From the NCBI RefSeq assembly GCF_031460495.1, contig NZ_JAVKTS010000002.1, positions 303,332 through 367,331 on the forward strand: DNA of 64,000 nt, given 5' to 3'. A program made the translations under genes and the position numbers. Below the pieces are notes generated by a model. It was given only the letters and a program-made list of their open reading frames with translations, did not search any database and was not told the DNA's origin. The DNA comes from Tissierella sp. GTDB lineage: Bacteria; Bacillota; Clostridia; Tissierellales; Tissierellaceae. Shown one piece after another: positions 27,546-36,006 of the stretch (position 1 is the first letter of the stretch; the number at the start of each line of letters is the position of its first letter).

Positions 27546-29192
27546 ATGGCAAGATCTAAGAAGAATGTAATTCATACTAGAATAAAGCTATTTAAATATA
27601 TTAGTTCTATAGTCTTTTTAGTACTATTGATAAGGCTATATGATTTACAAGTAAATGATAAGGAAAACCTTAAGTTGCAAGGATTAAGACAGAGGAGTAC
27701 TGAAATAAATTTAAGCTCCAAAAGAGGAATAATATATGATCGAAATTTGATTCCAATGACAAATATAGAAAAGACTAAAACATTAATTGCTTCAAAAGGA
27801 GAAATATTAAAAAATGAAGAGCTTTTGGATAAAATTGTAAAAAATACGAGTTTATCTATTAATGAATTGAATATAATACTGAATTCTCCAGAAAAATTAG
27901 CATATATTCCATTAAAAAAAGTAATAGATATTGAAGATGCAAATAATATATTTATACTTGATATTGTAGATAGATATTCAAAATCCAATTTATTATCTCA
28001 TGTTATTGGATATGTAAATAAAGCAGAAAATAAGGGAGAATATGGGATAGAAAAGATATATGATGAATTTTTGAGTAAATCAGATAAAGCTTCCTTGTTT
28101 ATAGAATATGACAAAAGAAGGTCTTTAATTCTTGGATCTGCTTACCATGTAGATAATACTATAGACTCTGAAGATCCTGCTGGTGTTCAATTAACAATAG
28201 ATTCAAAAATACAGCAAATAGTAGAAGAAATCCTTGATAAGAATAATATTAAAGGAGCTGTTATAGTATCAGAAGTAAGTTCAGGAGAGATATTATCATT
28301 AGTTAGTAGGCCGAATTTTGATCAAGATAATATTGCTGATTACTTCAATAAAGATGATATGGCATTATATAACAAAGCAATACAAGTATCATATCCTCCT
28401 GGCTCAATTTTTAAAATTGTGGTTCTTTTAGCAATCTTAGAAGAAAATCCTACCTATTTAAACCACCAATTTTACTGTAATGGATACGAGAATATTAATT
28501 CATTAACAATAAAATGCAATAGTACTCATGGTCATATATCTTTAAAAGATGGTTTTGCCAAATCATGCAATTCAGTTTTTATTCAGATAGGCAAAGAAAT
28601 TGGATCTAAGAAAATAATAGATATGGCCAAAACCTTAGGTCTTGGTGAGAAGATAAATATTGGACTCATTGAAGAAGTAGAAGGTTCACTACCAGAAGGA
28701 GAAGAATTATTGGGACCTGCAATAGGAAATATATCCATTGGTCAGGGAAAGATAGAAACCACTCCATTACAAATTTCGAATTTACTATTGATTATTGCAA
28801 ACAATGGTATCCAAAAGGATATGACAATAGTTCAAGGCATTACTACAAAGGATGGAAAAATAATTAAAAGATATAATAAAAATGAAAATGAAATGCTAAT
28901 AAGCAATTACTCAGCTGAAGTAGTACAGGAATTATTGGAGGAAGTAATGTTAACAGGAACTGCCAGAGCAATAAATCTAAATGATATTGGTGGAGCAGCA
29001 GGTAAAACTGGATCAGCTGAAGGGCTATTAAGAGGAGAAGAAACAATCCATGGTTGGTTTGCAGGATATTATCCTAGAAAAAATCCCAAGTATGTAATTA
29101 CTGTATTAGTAGAAGAGGCAAATTCAGGATCAAAATCTGCAGCTCCAGTATTTAAGAATATTTGTGAAGAAATATATAGGTTAAATTATTAG
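27546..29192 (+). CDS. penicillin-binding protein 2-type transpeptidase
   Basis: 548 aa. It has one N-terminal anchor (about residues 14-30), a PBP dimerisation region, and a transpeptidase domain with SxxK = PPGSIFKIV, SxN = KSCNSVF and KTG = GKTGSAEGLL. In B. subtilis the equivalent position after udk/greA holds pbpI (yrrR). Here it follows udk directly. It is a class B PBP that cross-links peptidoglycan, perhaps for the spore or septum. Its RBS is inside a terminator-like hairpin, so its expression may be conditional. Confidence 0.9.
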   Translation: MARSKKNVIHTRIKLFKYISSIVFLVLLIRLYDLQVNDKENLKLQGLRQRSTEINLSSKRGIIYDRNLIPMTNIEKTKTLIASKGEILKNEELLDKIVKNTSLSINELNIILNSPEKLAYIPLKKVIDIEDANNIFILDIVDRYSKSNLLSHVIGYVNKAENKGEYGIEKIYDEFLSKSDKASLFIEYDKRRSLILGSAYHVDNTIDSEDPAGVQLTIDSKIQQIVEEILDKNNIKGAVIVSEVSSGEILSLVSRPNFDQDNIADYFNKDDMALYNKAIQVSYPPGSIFKIVVLLAILEENPTYLNHQFYCNGYENINSLTIKCNSTHGHISLKDGFAKSCNSVFIQIGKEIGSKKIIDMAKTLGLGEKINIGLIEEVEGSLPEGEELLGPAIGNISIGQGKIETTPLQISNLLLIIANNGIQKDMTIVQGITTKDGKIIKRYNKNENEMLISNYSAEVVQELLEEVMLTGTARAINLNDIGGAAGKTGSAEGLLRGEETIHGWFAGYYPRKNPKYVITVLVEEANSGSKSAAPVFKNICEEIYRLNY

Positions 29193-29253
29193 GACTTGCA
29201 CAAAACTAACTCCATTTACATATATTTATATATGAGTAATGGGGGTGAAAAGT

Positions 29254-29955
29254 TTGAAAAATATGCTTTTATTGGTTCTAAGCATTGTATTAAGACCATT
29301 TGTAATTCTCTGTGGTTATATGATCAACTCGAATTCTTTTCCGAAACCACTCTCTAGTGATGAAGAAAAAATGTTTTTAGATCTTTATTCAAAAGGAGAT
29401 GAAAGAGCAAGAAATGTGTTAATAGAAAGAAACTTAAGATTAGTAGCCCATATTGTAAAAAAATATAATAACACTGGTAAAGATACGGATGATCTAATCT
29501 CTATAGGAACCATAGGATTAATTAAAGCGATATCAACTTATAACCCTACAAAAGGAACAAGACTTGCTACATATGCTGCTAGATGTATTGAAAATGAAAT
29601 TCTCATGACAATACGTTCAGCAAAAAAGACTAAGGTAGAATTATCTTTATACGAACCAATTGGTATGGATAAAGAAGGAAACGAGATAAACTTATTGGAT
29701 ATATTGGGTTCAGATGTAGATGAAGTTCTAGATGAGGTACATTTAAAACTGCAAGTCAAAAACTTATATAAAGCTATAAACCAAACTTTGAAAGATAGAG
29801 AAAAAGTTATAATTGAGCTTAGATATGGACTTATTGATGGATCTTGTAAAACTCAGAGAGAAATAGCTGCAATGTTAGGGATTTCTCGATCTTATGTATC
29901 TAGAATTGAAACAAGAGCACTTGGTAAGCTAAATAAAGTTTTAATGAATAAATAA
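29254..29955 (+). CDS. sigK: RNA polymerase sigma-K (pro-sigma-K), uninterrupted
   Basis: 233 aa from TTG 29254 (GGGGGTG at 29241-29247 is the RBS); ATG 29239 overlaps the RBS and ATG 29263 is the other option. A hydrophobic pro-segment ([19 protein letters not shown]) precedes sigma region 2 ([50 protein letters not shown]) and region 4 ([24 protein letters not shown]). Late mother-cell sporulation sigma factor, presumably activated by SpoIVFB cleavage. Unlike B. subtilis 168 or C. difficile, no skin element splits the gene. Confidence 0.95.
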   Translation: MKNMLLLVLSIVLRPFVILCGYMINSNSFPKPLSSDEEKMFLDLYSKGDERARNVLIERNLRLVAHIVKKYNNTGKDTDDLISIGTIGLIKAISTYNPTKGTRLATYAARCIENEILMTIRSAKKTKVELSLYEPIGMDKEGNEINLLDILGSDVDEVLDEVHLKLQVKNLYKAINQTLKDREKVIIELRYGLIDGSCKTQREIAAMLGISRSYVSRIETRALGKLNKVLMNK

Positions 29956-29997
29956 AATAATCTAGATGAATTATATAATCCCCCTAATATAAAAAGG

Positions 29998-30044
29998 ATT
30001 AAGCAGCCTTCCTTCGATAGAATATCGAACTTAGGCTGCTTAAT
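29998..30044 (-). terminator. terminator between sigK and spore lipoprotein
   Basis: ATTAAGCAGCC (29998-30008) pairs with GGCTGCTTAAT (30034-30044), with an inner TTCGATA/TATCGAA stem. On the minus strand it is followed by CCTTTTT, so it mainly ends the lipoprotein gene. It may also stop sigK transcripts. Confidence 0.8.
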
Positions 30045-30116
30045 TACTTCCTTTAAATAACTTAACATTTTTCAAAATTTACAATTTGATTATTATTTGA
30101 ATTATCTAATCTTTTC

Positions 30117-30785
30117 TTATCTTATCGGAGCTGTTATTCTTCTAATTATATCTTCTACTTCTGTAGCAAATCCAGATATTGGATTCCCATTGTTTATTCT
30201 TGTATTCATGTTCTTAATTCTAGTATTAATATTAGGGTCAGCGGTTACTTGTATAGTTTCTATATTTCTATCAGCAACCTTTACAGCAGCATCTATTTTT
30301 TGTTTAAGATTAGAACTTATAGTTCTGTTATTATTGTTGCTTAAATTACATCCAACTACAGCAGTATTTCCATTAATTAAAACTGAAGCACTTTCTACCT
30401 CTGGTAATGCTGCTACTCTTTTAGCTATAGCGTTTGCTCTAGTTCCTAAATTGTTAGTGTTAGTAGTTAGATTATTGTTGTTAGTAGCTAGATTATTATT
30501 GTTAATCATACCTAAATCACTATTGGTGTTATTTCTTACCATTCCATTGTTAAGATTTAGGTCATTACCTAACATCCCATTATTTAGATTATCTCTCCTA
30601 CCATTGTTTAGGCTGGTATTTAATCTATTATTGGTATTGCCATCATTCATCCAACGGTTGTTAGCATTATTAGGTAATCTTGCCTGTGTAGACATATTTC
30701 CCATTCTGCCATTAGTACCACATCCTGCTACTGCTGCTACCAAAATTAAAGATAAAACTATTAGACTTATTTTATTTTTTTTCAA
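30117..30785 (-). CDS. YhcN/YlaJ family sporulation lipoprotein
   Basis: 222 aa, minus strand. TTG 30785 is chosen, since TAGGAGGTG forms the RBS and contains the earlier GTG (30794). A lipoprotein signal (MKKNKISLIVLSLILVAAVAGC) precedes an Asn-rich low-complexity stretch (about residues 30-115). The C-terminal YhcN/YlaJ domain follows (ANAIAKRVAALPEVESASVL, TAVVGCNL...). Family members are spore inner-membrane or cortex lipoproteins made under sigma-F/G. Location beside sigK fits a sporulation role. The plus-strand ORF across it is a shadow. Confidence 0.88.
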   Translation of the reverse strand: MKKNKISLIVLSLILVAAVAGCGTNGRMGNMSTQARLPNNANNRWMNDGNTNNRLNTSLNNGRRDNLNNGMLGNDLNLNNGMVRNNTNSDLGMINNNNLATNNNNLTTNTNNLGTRANAIAKRVAALPEVESASVLINGNTAVVGCNLSNNNNRTISSNLKQKIDAAVKVADRNIETIQVTADPNINTRIKNMNTRINNGNPISGFATEVEDIIRRITAPIR

Positions 30786-30945
30786 ATTATCCACCTCCTA
30801 AGAATAGTCTTACACATAATAGATATATTATTTAGACTAATTTTTATCCAATTTGTATAATCTAACCAACTTTTTAAATTTATGTTTATTCATTAGTGTA
30901 ATTATGAGCATAAACGAGTGTTCTCTATTATTTGCCAAAATATGA

Positions 30946-30954
30946 TGCTATAAT
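30946..30954 (+). promoter_or_regulatory. extended -10 promoter before aroE
   Basis: TGC followed by TATAAT at 30949-30954, 23 nt before the aroE ATG. The rest of the 190-nt divergent region (30786-30976) shows no other clear signal. Confidence 0.5.
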
Positions 30955-30976
30955 TTTTATAATTAGGAGGTATTTT

Positions 30977-31840
30977 ATGAACATAACATATGAAACTAAT
31001 CTTTATTGTTTAATTGGTAATCCCATAGAAAAATCCTTATCTCCAATAATACATAATAGTATTTTTGAAATTTTTGATAGAAATTGTGTATATCTATCAT
31101 TTAATATTAATGGAGAAGATTTAGAAAATACTATTAATGCTTTTAGGGCAATGAAAGTAAAAGGGTTTAATGTAACAATTCCACATAAAAAAAATATAAT
31201 AAAATATTTAGATGATATAACTACAGAAGCTAAAATAATGGGAGCTGTTAATACTGTAAAGAATGAAAATGGTAAATTTGTTGGTTACAATACAGATGGA
31301 GAAGGTTTTATTCAAACTTTTTCTAATAATAACATAGATTTAAAGGATAAAAATATTCTACTTTTAGGTTCAGGTGGCGCTGCATTTTCTATTGGAGTAA
31401 CATTAGCTATGCAAGACATAAATAGCATATATATAGGAAATAGAAATATAGAGTCTTGCATTTTACTTAAAGAAAAGATTAACTCAATAAATAATAAAAT
31501 TATAACTAATGTAGATAATTTACAACTCGAAAATATAGATAAAAAATCCATTGATATTATTATTAATTCCACACCTATAGGTATGTATCCTATGGAAGAT
31601 ATGTCTCCTATAGAATTAAATGGATATTCTAAAGAAACCATTGTTTACGATATAGTATATAAGCCACTGGAAACAAAACTACTATACGAATCAAAATTAA
31701 AGGGTTTTAAGGTTTTTTCGGGTATATCAATGCTATTAAATCAAGCTATTTTAAGTCAAAAAATTTGGTTTGATCTAAAAGAAATTAATTTTAAAATAAT
31801 TGAAAAACTAGCAGGAAATTTAAGCTCTTATGTCGAATAG
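30977..31840 (+). CDS. aroE: shikimate dehydrogenase
   Basis: 287 aa from ATG 30977 with TTAGGAGG upstream; the in-frame start at 30932 lies before the promoter. Substrate-binding motifs are NPIEKSLSPIIHNSIF and NVTIPHKK (catalytic Lys), with NTDGEGF, and the NADP loop is LLGSGGAAFSIG. It reduces 3-dehydroshikimate to shikimate. An aroE-pilB order is frequent in clostridia, and the broken pilB gene follows here. Confidence 0.93.
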   Translation: MNITYETNLYCLIGNPIEKSLSPIIHNSIFEIFDRNCVYLSFNINGEDLENTINAFRAMKVKGFNVTIPHKKNIIKYLDDITTEAKIMGAVNTVKNENGKFVGYNTDGEGFIQTFSNNNIDLKDKNILLLGSGGAAFSIGVTLAMQDINSIYIGNRNIESCILLKEKINSINNKIITNVDNLQLENIDKKSIDIIINSTPIGMYPMEDMSPIELNGYSKETIVYDIVYKPLETKLLYESKLKGFKVFSGISMLLNQAILSQKIWFDLKEINFKIIEKLAGNLSSYVE

Positions 31841-31911
31841 TATAATAAATCATAATATTTTGAATTTACATTAATTCCTATATATTTTTACTAAACTTAA
31901 GAGGTGAGAAT

Positions 31912-32790
31912 ATGGCAAATACAAAATTGAAACTAGGGGAACTTTTAGTTTCTGCTGGAAAATCAACAGAAGAGCAATTAGGCATACCTCATGTAGATTT
32001 AGACAAATATCCAATTAATGCAAAGGTAGCAACGATTATTCCGGAAATTATAGTTAGAAGATACGAACTTATTGCAATCGATAAACATGAGGAAGTACTG
32101 GTTGTGGCAATGGTTGATCCATTAAATATATTTGCACTAGATGATGTAAGATTATTTGTTAAATCGGAGATTCAGCCAGTTATTGCCAATAAAGAAAAGT
32201 TACTTAAAGTTGTAGATGAGTTTTACAGTAGTCATATTGCAATAAAGGTATTAGAAGAATTTGAAGACAATTATTCCCCAATAAACACTGATGATATCCA
32301 AAATCAAGAATTACTTGAGGTAACTTCAGCTCCAATTGTAAAATTACTTAATTCAATAATCGAACAAGCTGTAAGGGATAGAGCTAGTGATATACATATA
32401 GAGCCAAATGCAGATGATATAAGGGTAAGATTTCGTATTGATGGAGAGCTTAATGAAATAATGACTTTAGCTCGCCATAGCTTGTCTCCTATAATAACAA
32501 GGATAAAGATAATGGGTAAGATGAATATTGCAGAAAAAAGAATATCCCAAGATGGTAGAGTAGAGACAATGATAAATAATAAAGAAATAGATATGAGAAT
32601 TTCAACTTTGCCTACAATATATGGGGAGAAAACAGTAATAAGATTATTGGATAGATCTAACTTTGGTTATTCAAAAGAATCACTAGGATTCAGTAATAAA
32701 GATCTGGAAAGATTTGATAATATCCTGGCTCAACCTTATGGAATGATTTTGGTTACTGGACCTACTGGAAGTGGAACGGTATTTAGATAG
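31912..32790 (+). pseudogene. pilB: pilB/gspE type IV pilus assembly ATPase, truncated by prophage
   Basis: 5' part of a PilB/GspE/ComGA ATPase gene, RBS AGAGGTG. It has N-terminal MshEN-like sequence (KLKLGELLVSAGK), the N2 domain, and the ATPase domain (SDIHIEPNADDIRVRFRIDG, RISQDGRV, DMRISTLPTIYGEK). The frame ends at GPTGSG of Walker A, continuing TVFR-stop into prophage DNA. The Walker A Lys, Walker B and tetracysteine parts are lost or lie beyond the other end of the prophage. In addition, TEEQ is joined directly to LGIPHVDLDKY. Family members normally have about 35-40 residues between these motifs, so there is also an in-frame N-terminal deletion. Confidence 0.9.
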
Positions 32791-34398
32791 TTTTATATCT
32801 TTATTAGTAAAGAATTGTATTCCTAATAATTCATCCTCACCATTCCAATATATTTTATCCACTATAGTTTGAATAAAGCATTTTTTCTGCTCATTGTCTA
32901 ATTCATTTGCTAGTTTCGCAAAGTTGACAATATTGTTTACAACAAAATTTACATTATCAGATTCTTTTTTAGTTTTTTCATTTGATTTTTCTAGCTCAAT
33001 TATCTCTTCTTTGATTTTTTGTAACTCTTTATCTTTATTTTCAATTTGAGGAAGTATGTAATTTGACGCAATAGAATTTTTAGGTAATTCATTGACCAAT
33101 ATGTCTATTTCATTTAAAAGTTCTTTTTTACGGTTTTCTAACTTATTTATAATATTTCTATTATTATCATTTTCATCATCTTTATTTATTTCTTTCATTT
33201 TTTTCAAAAATATCTCTTTTGATTGTGATAATTCCAGTATTTTTTCTATAATTGTATAATCAATATCAATTCCATTGACATTAGGATTGTTACATTTATC
33301 CATACCCGATGCAGTTTTTAAATTACAAACATAATAATGAGGTGATGTGCCATCTTCTCTTTTACGACCATACATTATATTCATAGCAGACCCACAGTGA
33401 GCACACTTTAAAATACCACCTAATAGTGCAACTGTAGAAGTGCCGGTTCTTGTAATTTCCATATTATTTACATCTAATTGTTTTTGTACTTCTAACCATT
33501 TATCTGGATTTATAGTCCCGATATGCTTTGCAACAGCACCTATCCATTCGCTTTTATCATTCTTCATACCTTTCCCATTTATTTTATTGTATATGAGAAT
33601 ACCTCTTTGGCCATTCAATCTGTCTTTTCCTGCAATTGAAATACCTCTATCTTCTAAGTAATCAGATATTTCCTCGTTAGCCTTAGAATAAGCTGGGTTT
33701 CTTAATATATCAGATATAACTCTAGTAGAAAAATAAGCATCATTTTTAGTTTTATAATTGTTTTGTATTAAGAATTTTCGAACTTGATGAATCGAACCTA
33801 ACTCTAAATACTTATCATAAAAAAACTCTACCAAATCCATTTCTTTACTTATTGGTTTTAACTTTGTTAGTGACTTCTCTTTATAATCCTTATCTAAATA
33901 TGGTACTTTTTCCGATTCAAATCCCAAAGGAGGAACTCCGCCAAGCCATCTTCCAGTTGTGGCTAATTGAAGCATATTGTCTTTAATTCTCTCAGATATG
34001 GTTTCTCTTTCTAATTGAGAAAAGACACTAGCTATATACATCATAGCCCTTCCCATTGGTGTAGATGTATCAAATTGCTCTTTAATTGATACAAAAGCTA
34101 TATTATAATTATTTAATTCTTCTATAGTAGATGAAAAATCAGCAACATCTCTAGAAACTCTATCTAACCTATAACAGATTAGGACATCAAATTTCTTCTC
34201 TCTAGCATCATTCATAAGTTCTTGGAATTTAGGCCTATTGATATTTCCACCAGAGAAACCCTCATCCTCATACACATAAATATCTTTTATGTTCTCAAAA
34301 TGTCTATTTGCATATTCTTTACACATTAAAATTTGATTCTCTATACTTTCTCCTTTGCCAGTAAATTTTGATTTACGGGAGTATATAGCTATTTTCAT
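32683..34398 (-). CDS. large serine recombinase (phage integrase)
   Basis: 571 aa, ATG with AGGAGTGATAT upstream. It has an N-terminal resolvase domain with catalytic Ser10 in YSRKS, DEGFSGGN, YRLDRVSRD and FSQLERETISERI. A recombinase domain (about residues 155-270) and a zinc-ribbon (LKCAHCGSAMN...YVCN...KCNN, about 335-375) follow, with a coiled coil (about 400-480). It catalyses attP x attB integration. The last about 33 codons (from about position 32,780 down to 32,683) lie in the reverse complement of pilB. The C-terminal tail in the lysogen is therefore host-encoded and must differ in the free phage. Confidence 0.93.
   Translation of the reverse strand: MKIAIYSRKSKFTGKGESIENQILMCKEYANRHFENIKDIYVYEDEGFSGGNINRPKFQELMNDAREKKFDVLICYRLDRVSRDVADFSSTIEELNNYNIAFVSIKEQFDTSTPMGRAMMYIASVFSQLERETISERIKDNMLQLATTGRWLGGVPPLGFESEKVPYLDKDYKEKSLTKLKPISKEMDLVEFFYDKYLELGSIHQVRKFLIQNNYKTKNDAYFSTRVISDILRNPAYSKANEEISDYLEDRGISIAGKDRLNGQRGILIYNKINGKGMKNDKSEWIGAVAKHIGTINPDKWLEVQKQLDVNNMEITRTGTSTVALLGGILKCAHCGSAMNIMYGRKREDGTSPHYYVCNLKTASGMDKCNNPNVNGIDIDYTIIEKILELSQSKEIFLKKMKEINKDDENDNNRNIINKLENRKKELLNEIDILVNELPKNSIASNYILPQIENKDKELQKIKEEIIELEKSNEKTKKESDNVNFVVNNIVNFAKLANELDNEQKKCFIQTIVDKIYWNGEDELLGIQFFTNKDIKLSKYRSTSSRSSNQNHSIRLSQDIIKSFQIFITES
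32760..32785. other. attL junction inside pilB Walker A codons
   Basis: Host sequence GGACCTACTGGAAGTGGA(A) (GPTGSG[K]) continues as CGGTATTTAGATAG instead of a Lys-Thr-Thr coding stretch. The crossover is at or just before 32,779; the core dinucleotide cannot be fixed without attR or attB. Confidence 0.75.
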
Positions 34399-34415
34399 AA
34401 TATCACTCCTGATTA

Positions 34416-35033
34416 TTATATTTTTCTTCTAAGTTCTTTTACTATTCCTACAATCTTGACTTCTCCAGGGTGATTATATGTTCTTGGTGAATAATTAGGA
34501 TTTATAGGCTTTAATTCAATTTTGCCTGTTGTTTTCTTTACTGTTTTTAGGGTAGCTTCAAATCCATTAACATAGCAAGCACAATCATCACCCGTCTCAC
34601 AGTCAGGCTGCACTAAAATAATTACTGTATCTCCTTCTAAATATTTTGGATACATAGAATCTCCTTTAACTTTCAATGCTATATACTTTTTATTTCCCTT
34701 CATCCACTCTACTGGAATATCAACCTCGCCTTGAATATCTTCAATGGCTTCAAGTGGCATGCCAGCAGGTATAGATCCATATACAGGAATTGTTATGGAA
34801 TTGTTATATTCATCTGACATTTCCCAACCTAACAGATGGGCAGGAAGAACCCCCAGTGCTTTAGCAAATTTTTTTACCATTTCGATATCCACATTTTTTA
34901 TTTTACCTTTTTCGTATCTTTGAACTGTGCTTTCACTAAGGTCAACCAAATCACCTAATTGTTTTAAAGTTATTTCTTTATTAATTCTTGCTTTGTAGAT
35001 TCTTTTTCCCAATTCTAAATTATATTCGCTCAT
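34416..35033 (-). CDS. CI-like phage repressor, XRE HTH + S24 peptidase
   Basis: 205 aa from ATG 35033. GGAGGTG, which sits in the first codons of the longer frame from 35048, is the RBS. N-terminal HTH: KEITLKQLGDLVDLSESTVQRYEKG. C-terminal LexA-type autoprotease: nucleophile Ser in GDSMYPKYLEGD, Lys in EATLKTVKKT, likely cleavage at Ala-Gly in SIPAGMP. It maintains lysogeny and should be inactivated by RecA-dependent self-cleavage. It is transcribed leftward toward the integrase from a promoter that overlaps a proposed operator. Confidence 0.92.
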   Translation of the reverse strand: MSEYNLELGKRIYKARINKEITLKQLGDLVDLSESTVQRYEKGKIKNVDIEMVKKFAKALGVLPAHLLGWEMSDEYNNSITIPVYGSIPAGMPLEAIEDIQGEVDIPVEWMKGNKKYIALKVKGDSMYPKYLEGDTVIILVQPDCETGDDCACYVNGFEATLKTVKKTTGKIELKPINPNYSPRTYNHPGEVKIVGIVKELRRKI

Positions 35034-35054
35034 ATAGAACACCTCCATAATGCA

Positions 35055-35083
35055 ATTATACCTATATCTGATGTGTTATGCAA
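35055..35083 (-). promoter_or_regulatory. leftward repressor promoter
   Basis: Minus strand: TTGCAT (35083-35078), 17-nt spacer, TATAAT (35060-35055). The -35 lies in the operator-like CTTGCATAACACATCAG. Confidence 0.75.
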
Positions 35084-35179
35084 GAAATATTATACAAATT
35101 ATAAAAAAACTTGCACATAGTGCTTGACAATAATCGACCGTTAAATTATACTTAAATCACAACTTGTACAACATGCAAG
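35068..35179. promoter_or_regulatory. three operator-like sites between repressor and cro
   Basis: CTTGTACAACATGCAAG at 35163-35179 is an imperfect palindrome (CTTG...CAAG). Half-site variants occur at 35110-35126 (CTTGCACATAGTGCTTG, overlapping the rightward -35) and 35068-35084 (ending ATGCAAG, overlapping the leftward -35). The arrangement is that of a lambda-like CI/Cro switch. Confidence 0.65.
35124..35152 (+). promoter_or_regulatory. rightward early promoter
   Basis: TTGACA (35124-35129), 17-nt spacer, TATACT (35147-35152), driving cro and the early genes. Confidence 0.85.
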
Positions 35180-35197
35180 TTTAAAGGAGGTGTTTGA

Positions 35198-35398
35198 ATG
35201 AATATTGACAAGTTAAAAGGGAAGTTAGTTGAAAAAAAGAAAACTTATGAAGATTGTGCAAATGCATTAGATGTTAGTATTACAACATTTAGCAACAAAA
35301 TGAATGGAAGAGGTAGCTTATACATTGAAGAAGTTAATATCTTATCCAACTTTCTTGATTTGACAAATACTGAAAAAATAGATATTTTTTTAGACTAA
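35198..35398 (+). CDS. Cro-like HTH protein
   Basis: 66 aa, RBS AAAGGAGGTG. A single helix-turn-helix domain (YEDCANALDVSITTFSNKMNGRG) is followed by LYIEEVNILSNFLDLT. This is a standard small phage XRE/Cro protein in the position of cro, directly downstream of the rightward promoter. A further copy of the operator lies just behind it. It probably competes with the repressor for the same sites. Confidence 0.8.
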   Translation: MNIDKLKGKLVEKKKTYEDCANALDVSITTFSNKMNGRGSLYIEEVNILSNFLDLTNTEKIDIFLD

Positions 35399-35400
35399 AA

Positions 35401-35417
35401 CTTGTACAACACGCAAG
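35401..35417. promoter_or_regulatory. fourth operator copy
   Basis: CTTGTACAACACGCAAG differs in one base from the site at 35163-35179. It lies between the Cro-like gene and the next gene. Confidence 0.65.
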
Positions 35418-35434
35418 AAAGGAGAGGAGTCAAG

Positions 35435-35626
35435 ATGAGTATTAAAAAAAGGAAAAGGCGGGAACCAAGATTACTAAATTGTATCATCTTAAATCCAATC
35501 GAAGATACTGAAAGCCAAGAATTCTATGATGACTTAGTATTCGGAGCATTAGCAACAGCATTAAAAAAATGTTTGACTTCAAGTCAAATAAAGCAAATCA
35601 TATCTCAAATTGAAGGGGCAGATTAA
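35435..35626 (+). CDS. small early phage protein, unknown
   Basis: 63 aa from ATG 35435 (GGAGAGGAG upstream); the longer frame from 35402 overlaps the operator. Basic N terminus (MSIKKRKRREPR), then an acidic helix-rich part. No recognised domain. It is the first gene after the fourth operator and is followed immediately by a small membrane protein gene. Confidence 0.6.
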   Translation: MSIKKRKRREPRLLNCIILNPIEDTESQEFYDDLVFGALATALKKCLTSSQIKQIISQIEGAD

Positions 35627-35785
35627 ATGCTAAATCTAATATGTAGCCTAATAGCTAAAATAGTTTTTACTAGCATCAATGGAGTTGTACTCATACTTTT
35701 ACTAGGTTTTATTTTTTACATCTATTTAGGACAAGCAGAGGACTTTAGAAAGATAGCAAAACAAATAATAAGAGAGGGGAGATAA
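35627..35785 (+). CDS. small single-helix membrane protein
   Basis: 52 aa, starting directly after the preceding TAA, with RBS GAAGGGG in the preceding gene. Sequence MLNLICSLIAKIVF... has one strong hydrophobic helix (about residues 12-36) and a charged C-terminal tail (QAEDFRKIAKQIIREGR). Function unknown. Early-gene location could fit superinfection control, but that is a guess. Confidence 0.65.
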   Translation: MLNLICSLIAKIVFTSINGVVLILLLGFIFYIYLGQAEDFRKIAKQIIREGR

Positions 35786-35787
35786 TC

Positions 35788-36006
35788 GTGGGTTTAGAAA
35801 AATTGGATTTTGTGAGAGTAGTTGGTTCTAATGACGAAACTAAAGAGTTTATTGGAGCAGAAGGAATTATCGTAAATACTTTTGGTGATTCTGGCCATCG
35901 ACATGATGTGGTTTTCTTTAACATGAGTTTACAGAAAAAAGCTATGGACGGTGGAGGGTTACTTTGGAGAGATGAAGATTTAGAAAAATTGGAAGAGATG
36001 CTGTAA
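35788..36006 (+). CDS. phage protein of unknown function
   Basis: 72 aa, GTG start with AGAGGGGAG. An SH3-like small beta protein by appearance (LDFVRVVGSNDETKEFIGAEG..., VVFFNMSLQKK). Its stop overlaps the next ATG by one base, so it is coupled to it. No function recognised. Confidence 0.65.
   Translation: MGLEKLDFVRVVGSNDETKEFIGAEGIIVNTFGDSGHRHDVVFFNMSLQKKAMDGGGLLWRDEDLEKLEEML

Noticed and set aside
29254-29955. skin-type element in sigK
   Set aside because: The sigK frame is continuous; the nearby prophage is in pilB.
30097-30801. Plus-strand ORF of 234 aa, Leu-rich
   Set aside because: Shadow of the Asn-rich spore lipoprotein on the minus strand, which has a lipobox, RBS and terminator.
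32683-32790. pilB truncation as a simple frameshift
   Set aside because: The sequence after GPTGSG is unrelated to PilB and borders a serine integrase gene, so insertion is the better explanation.
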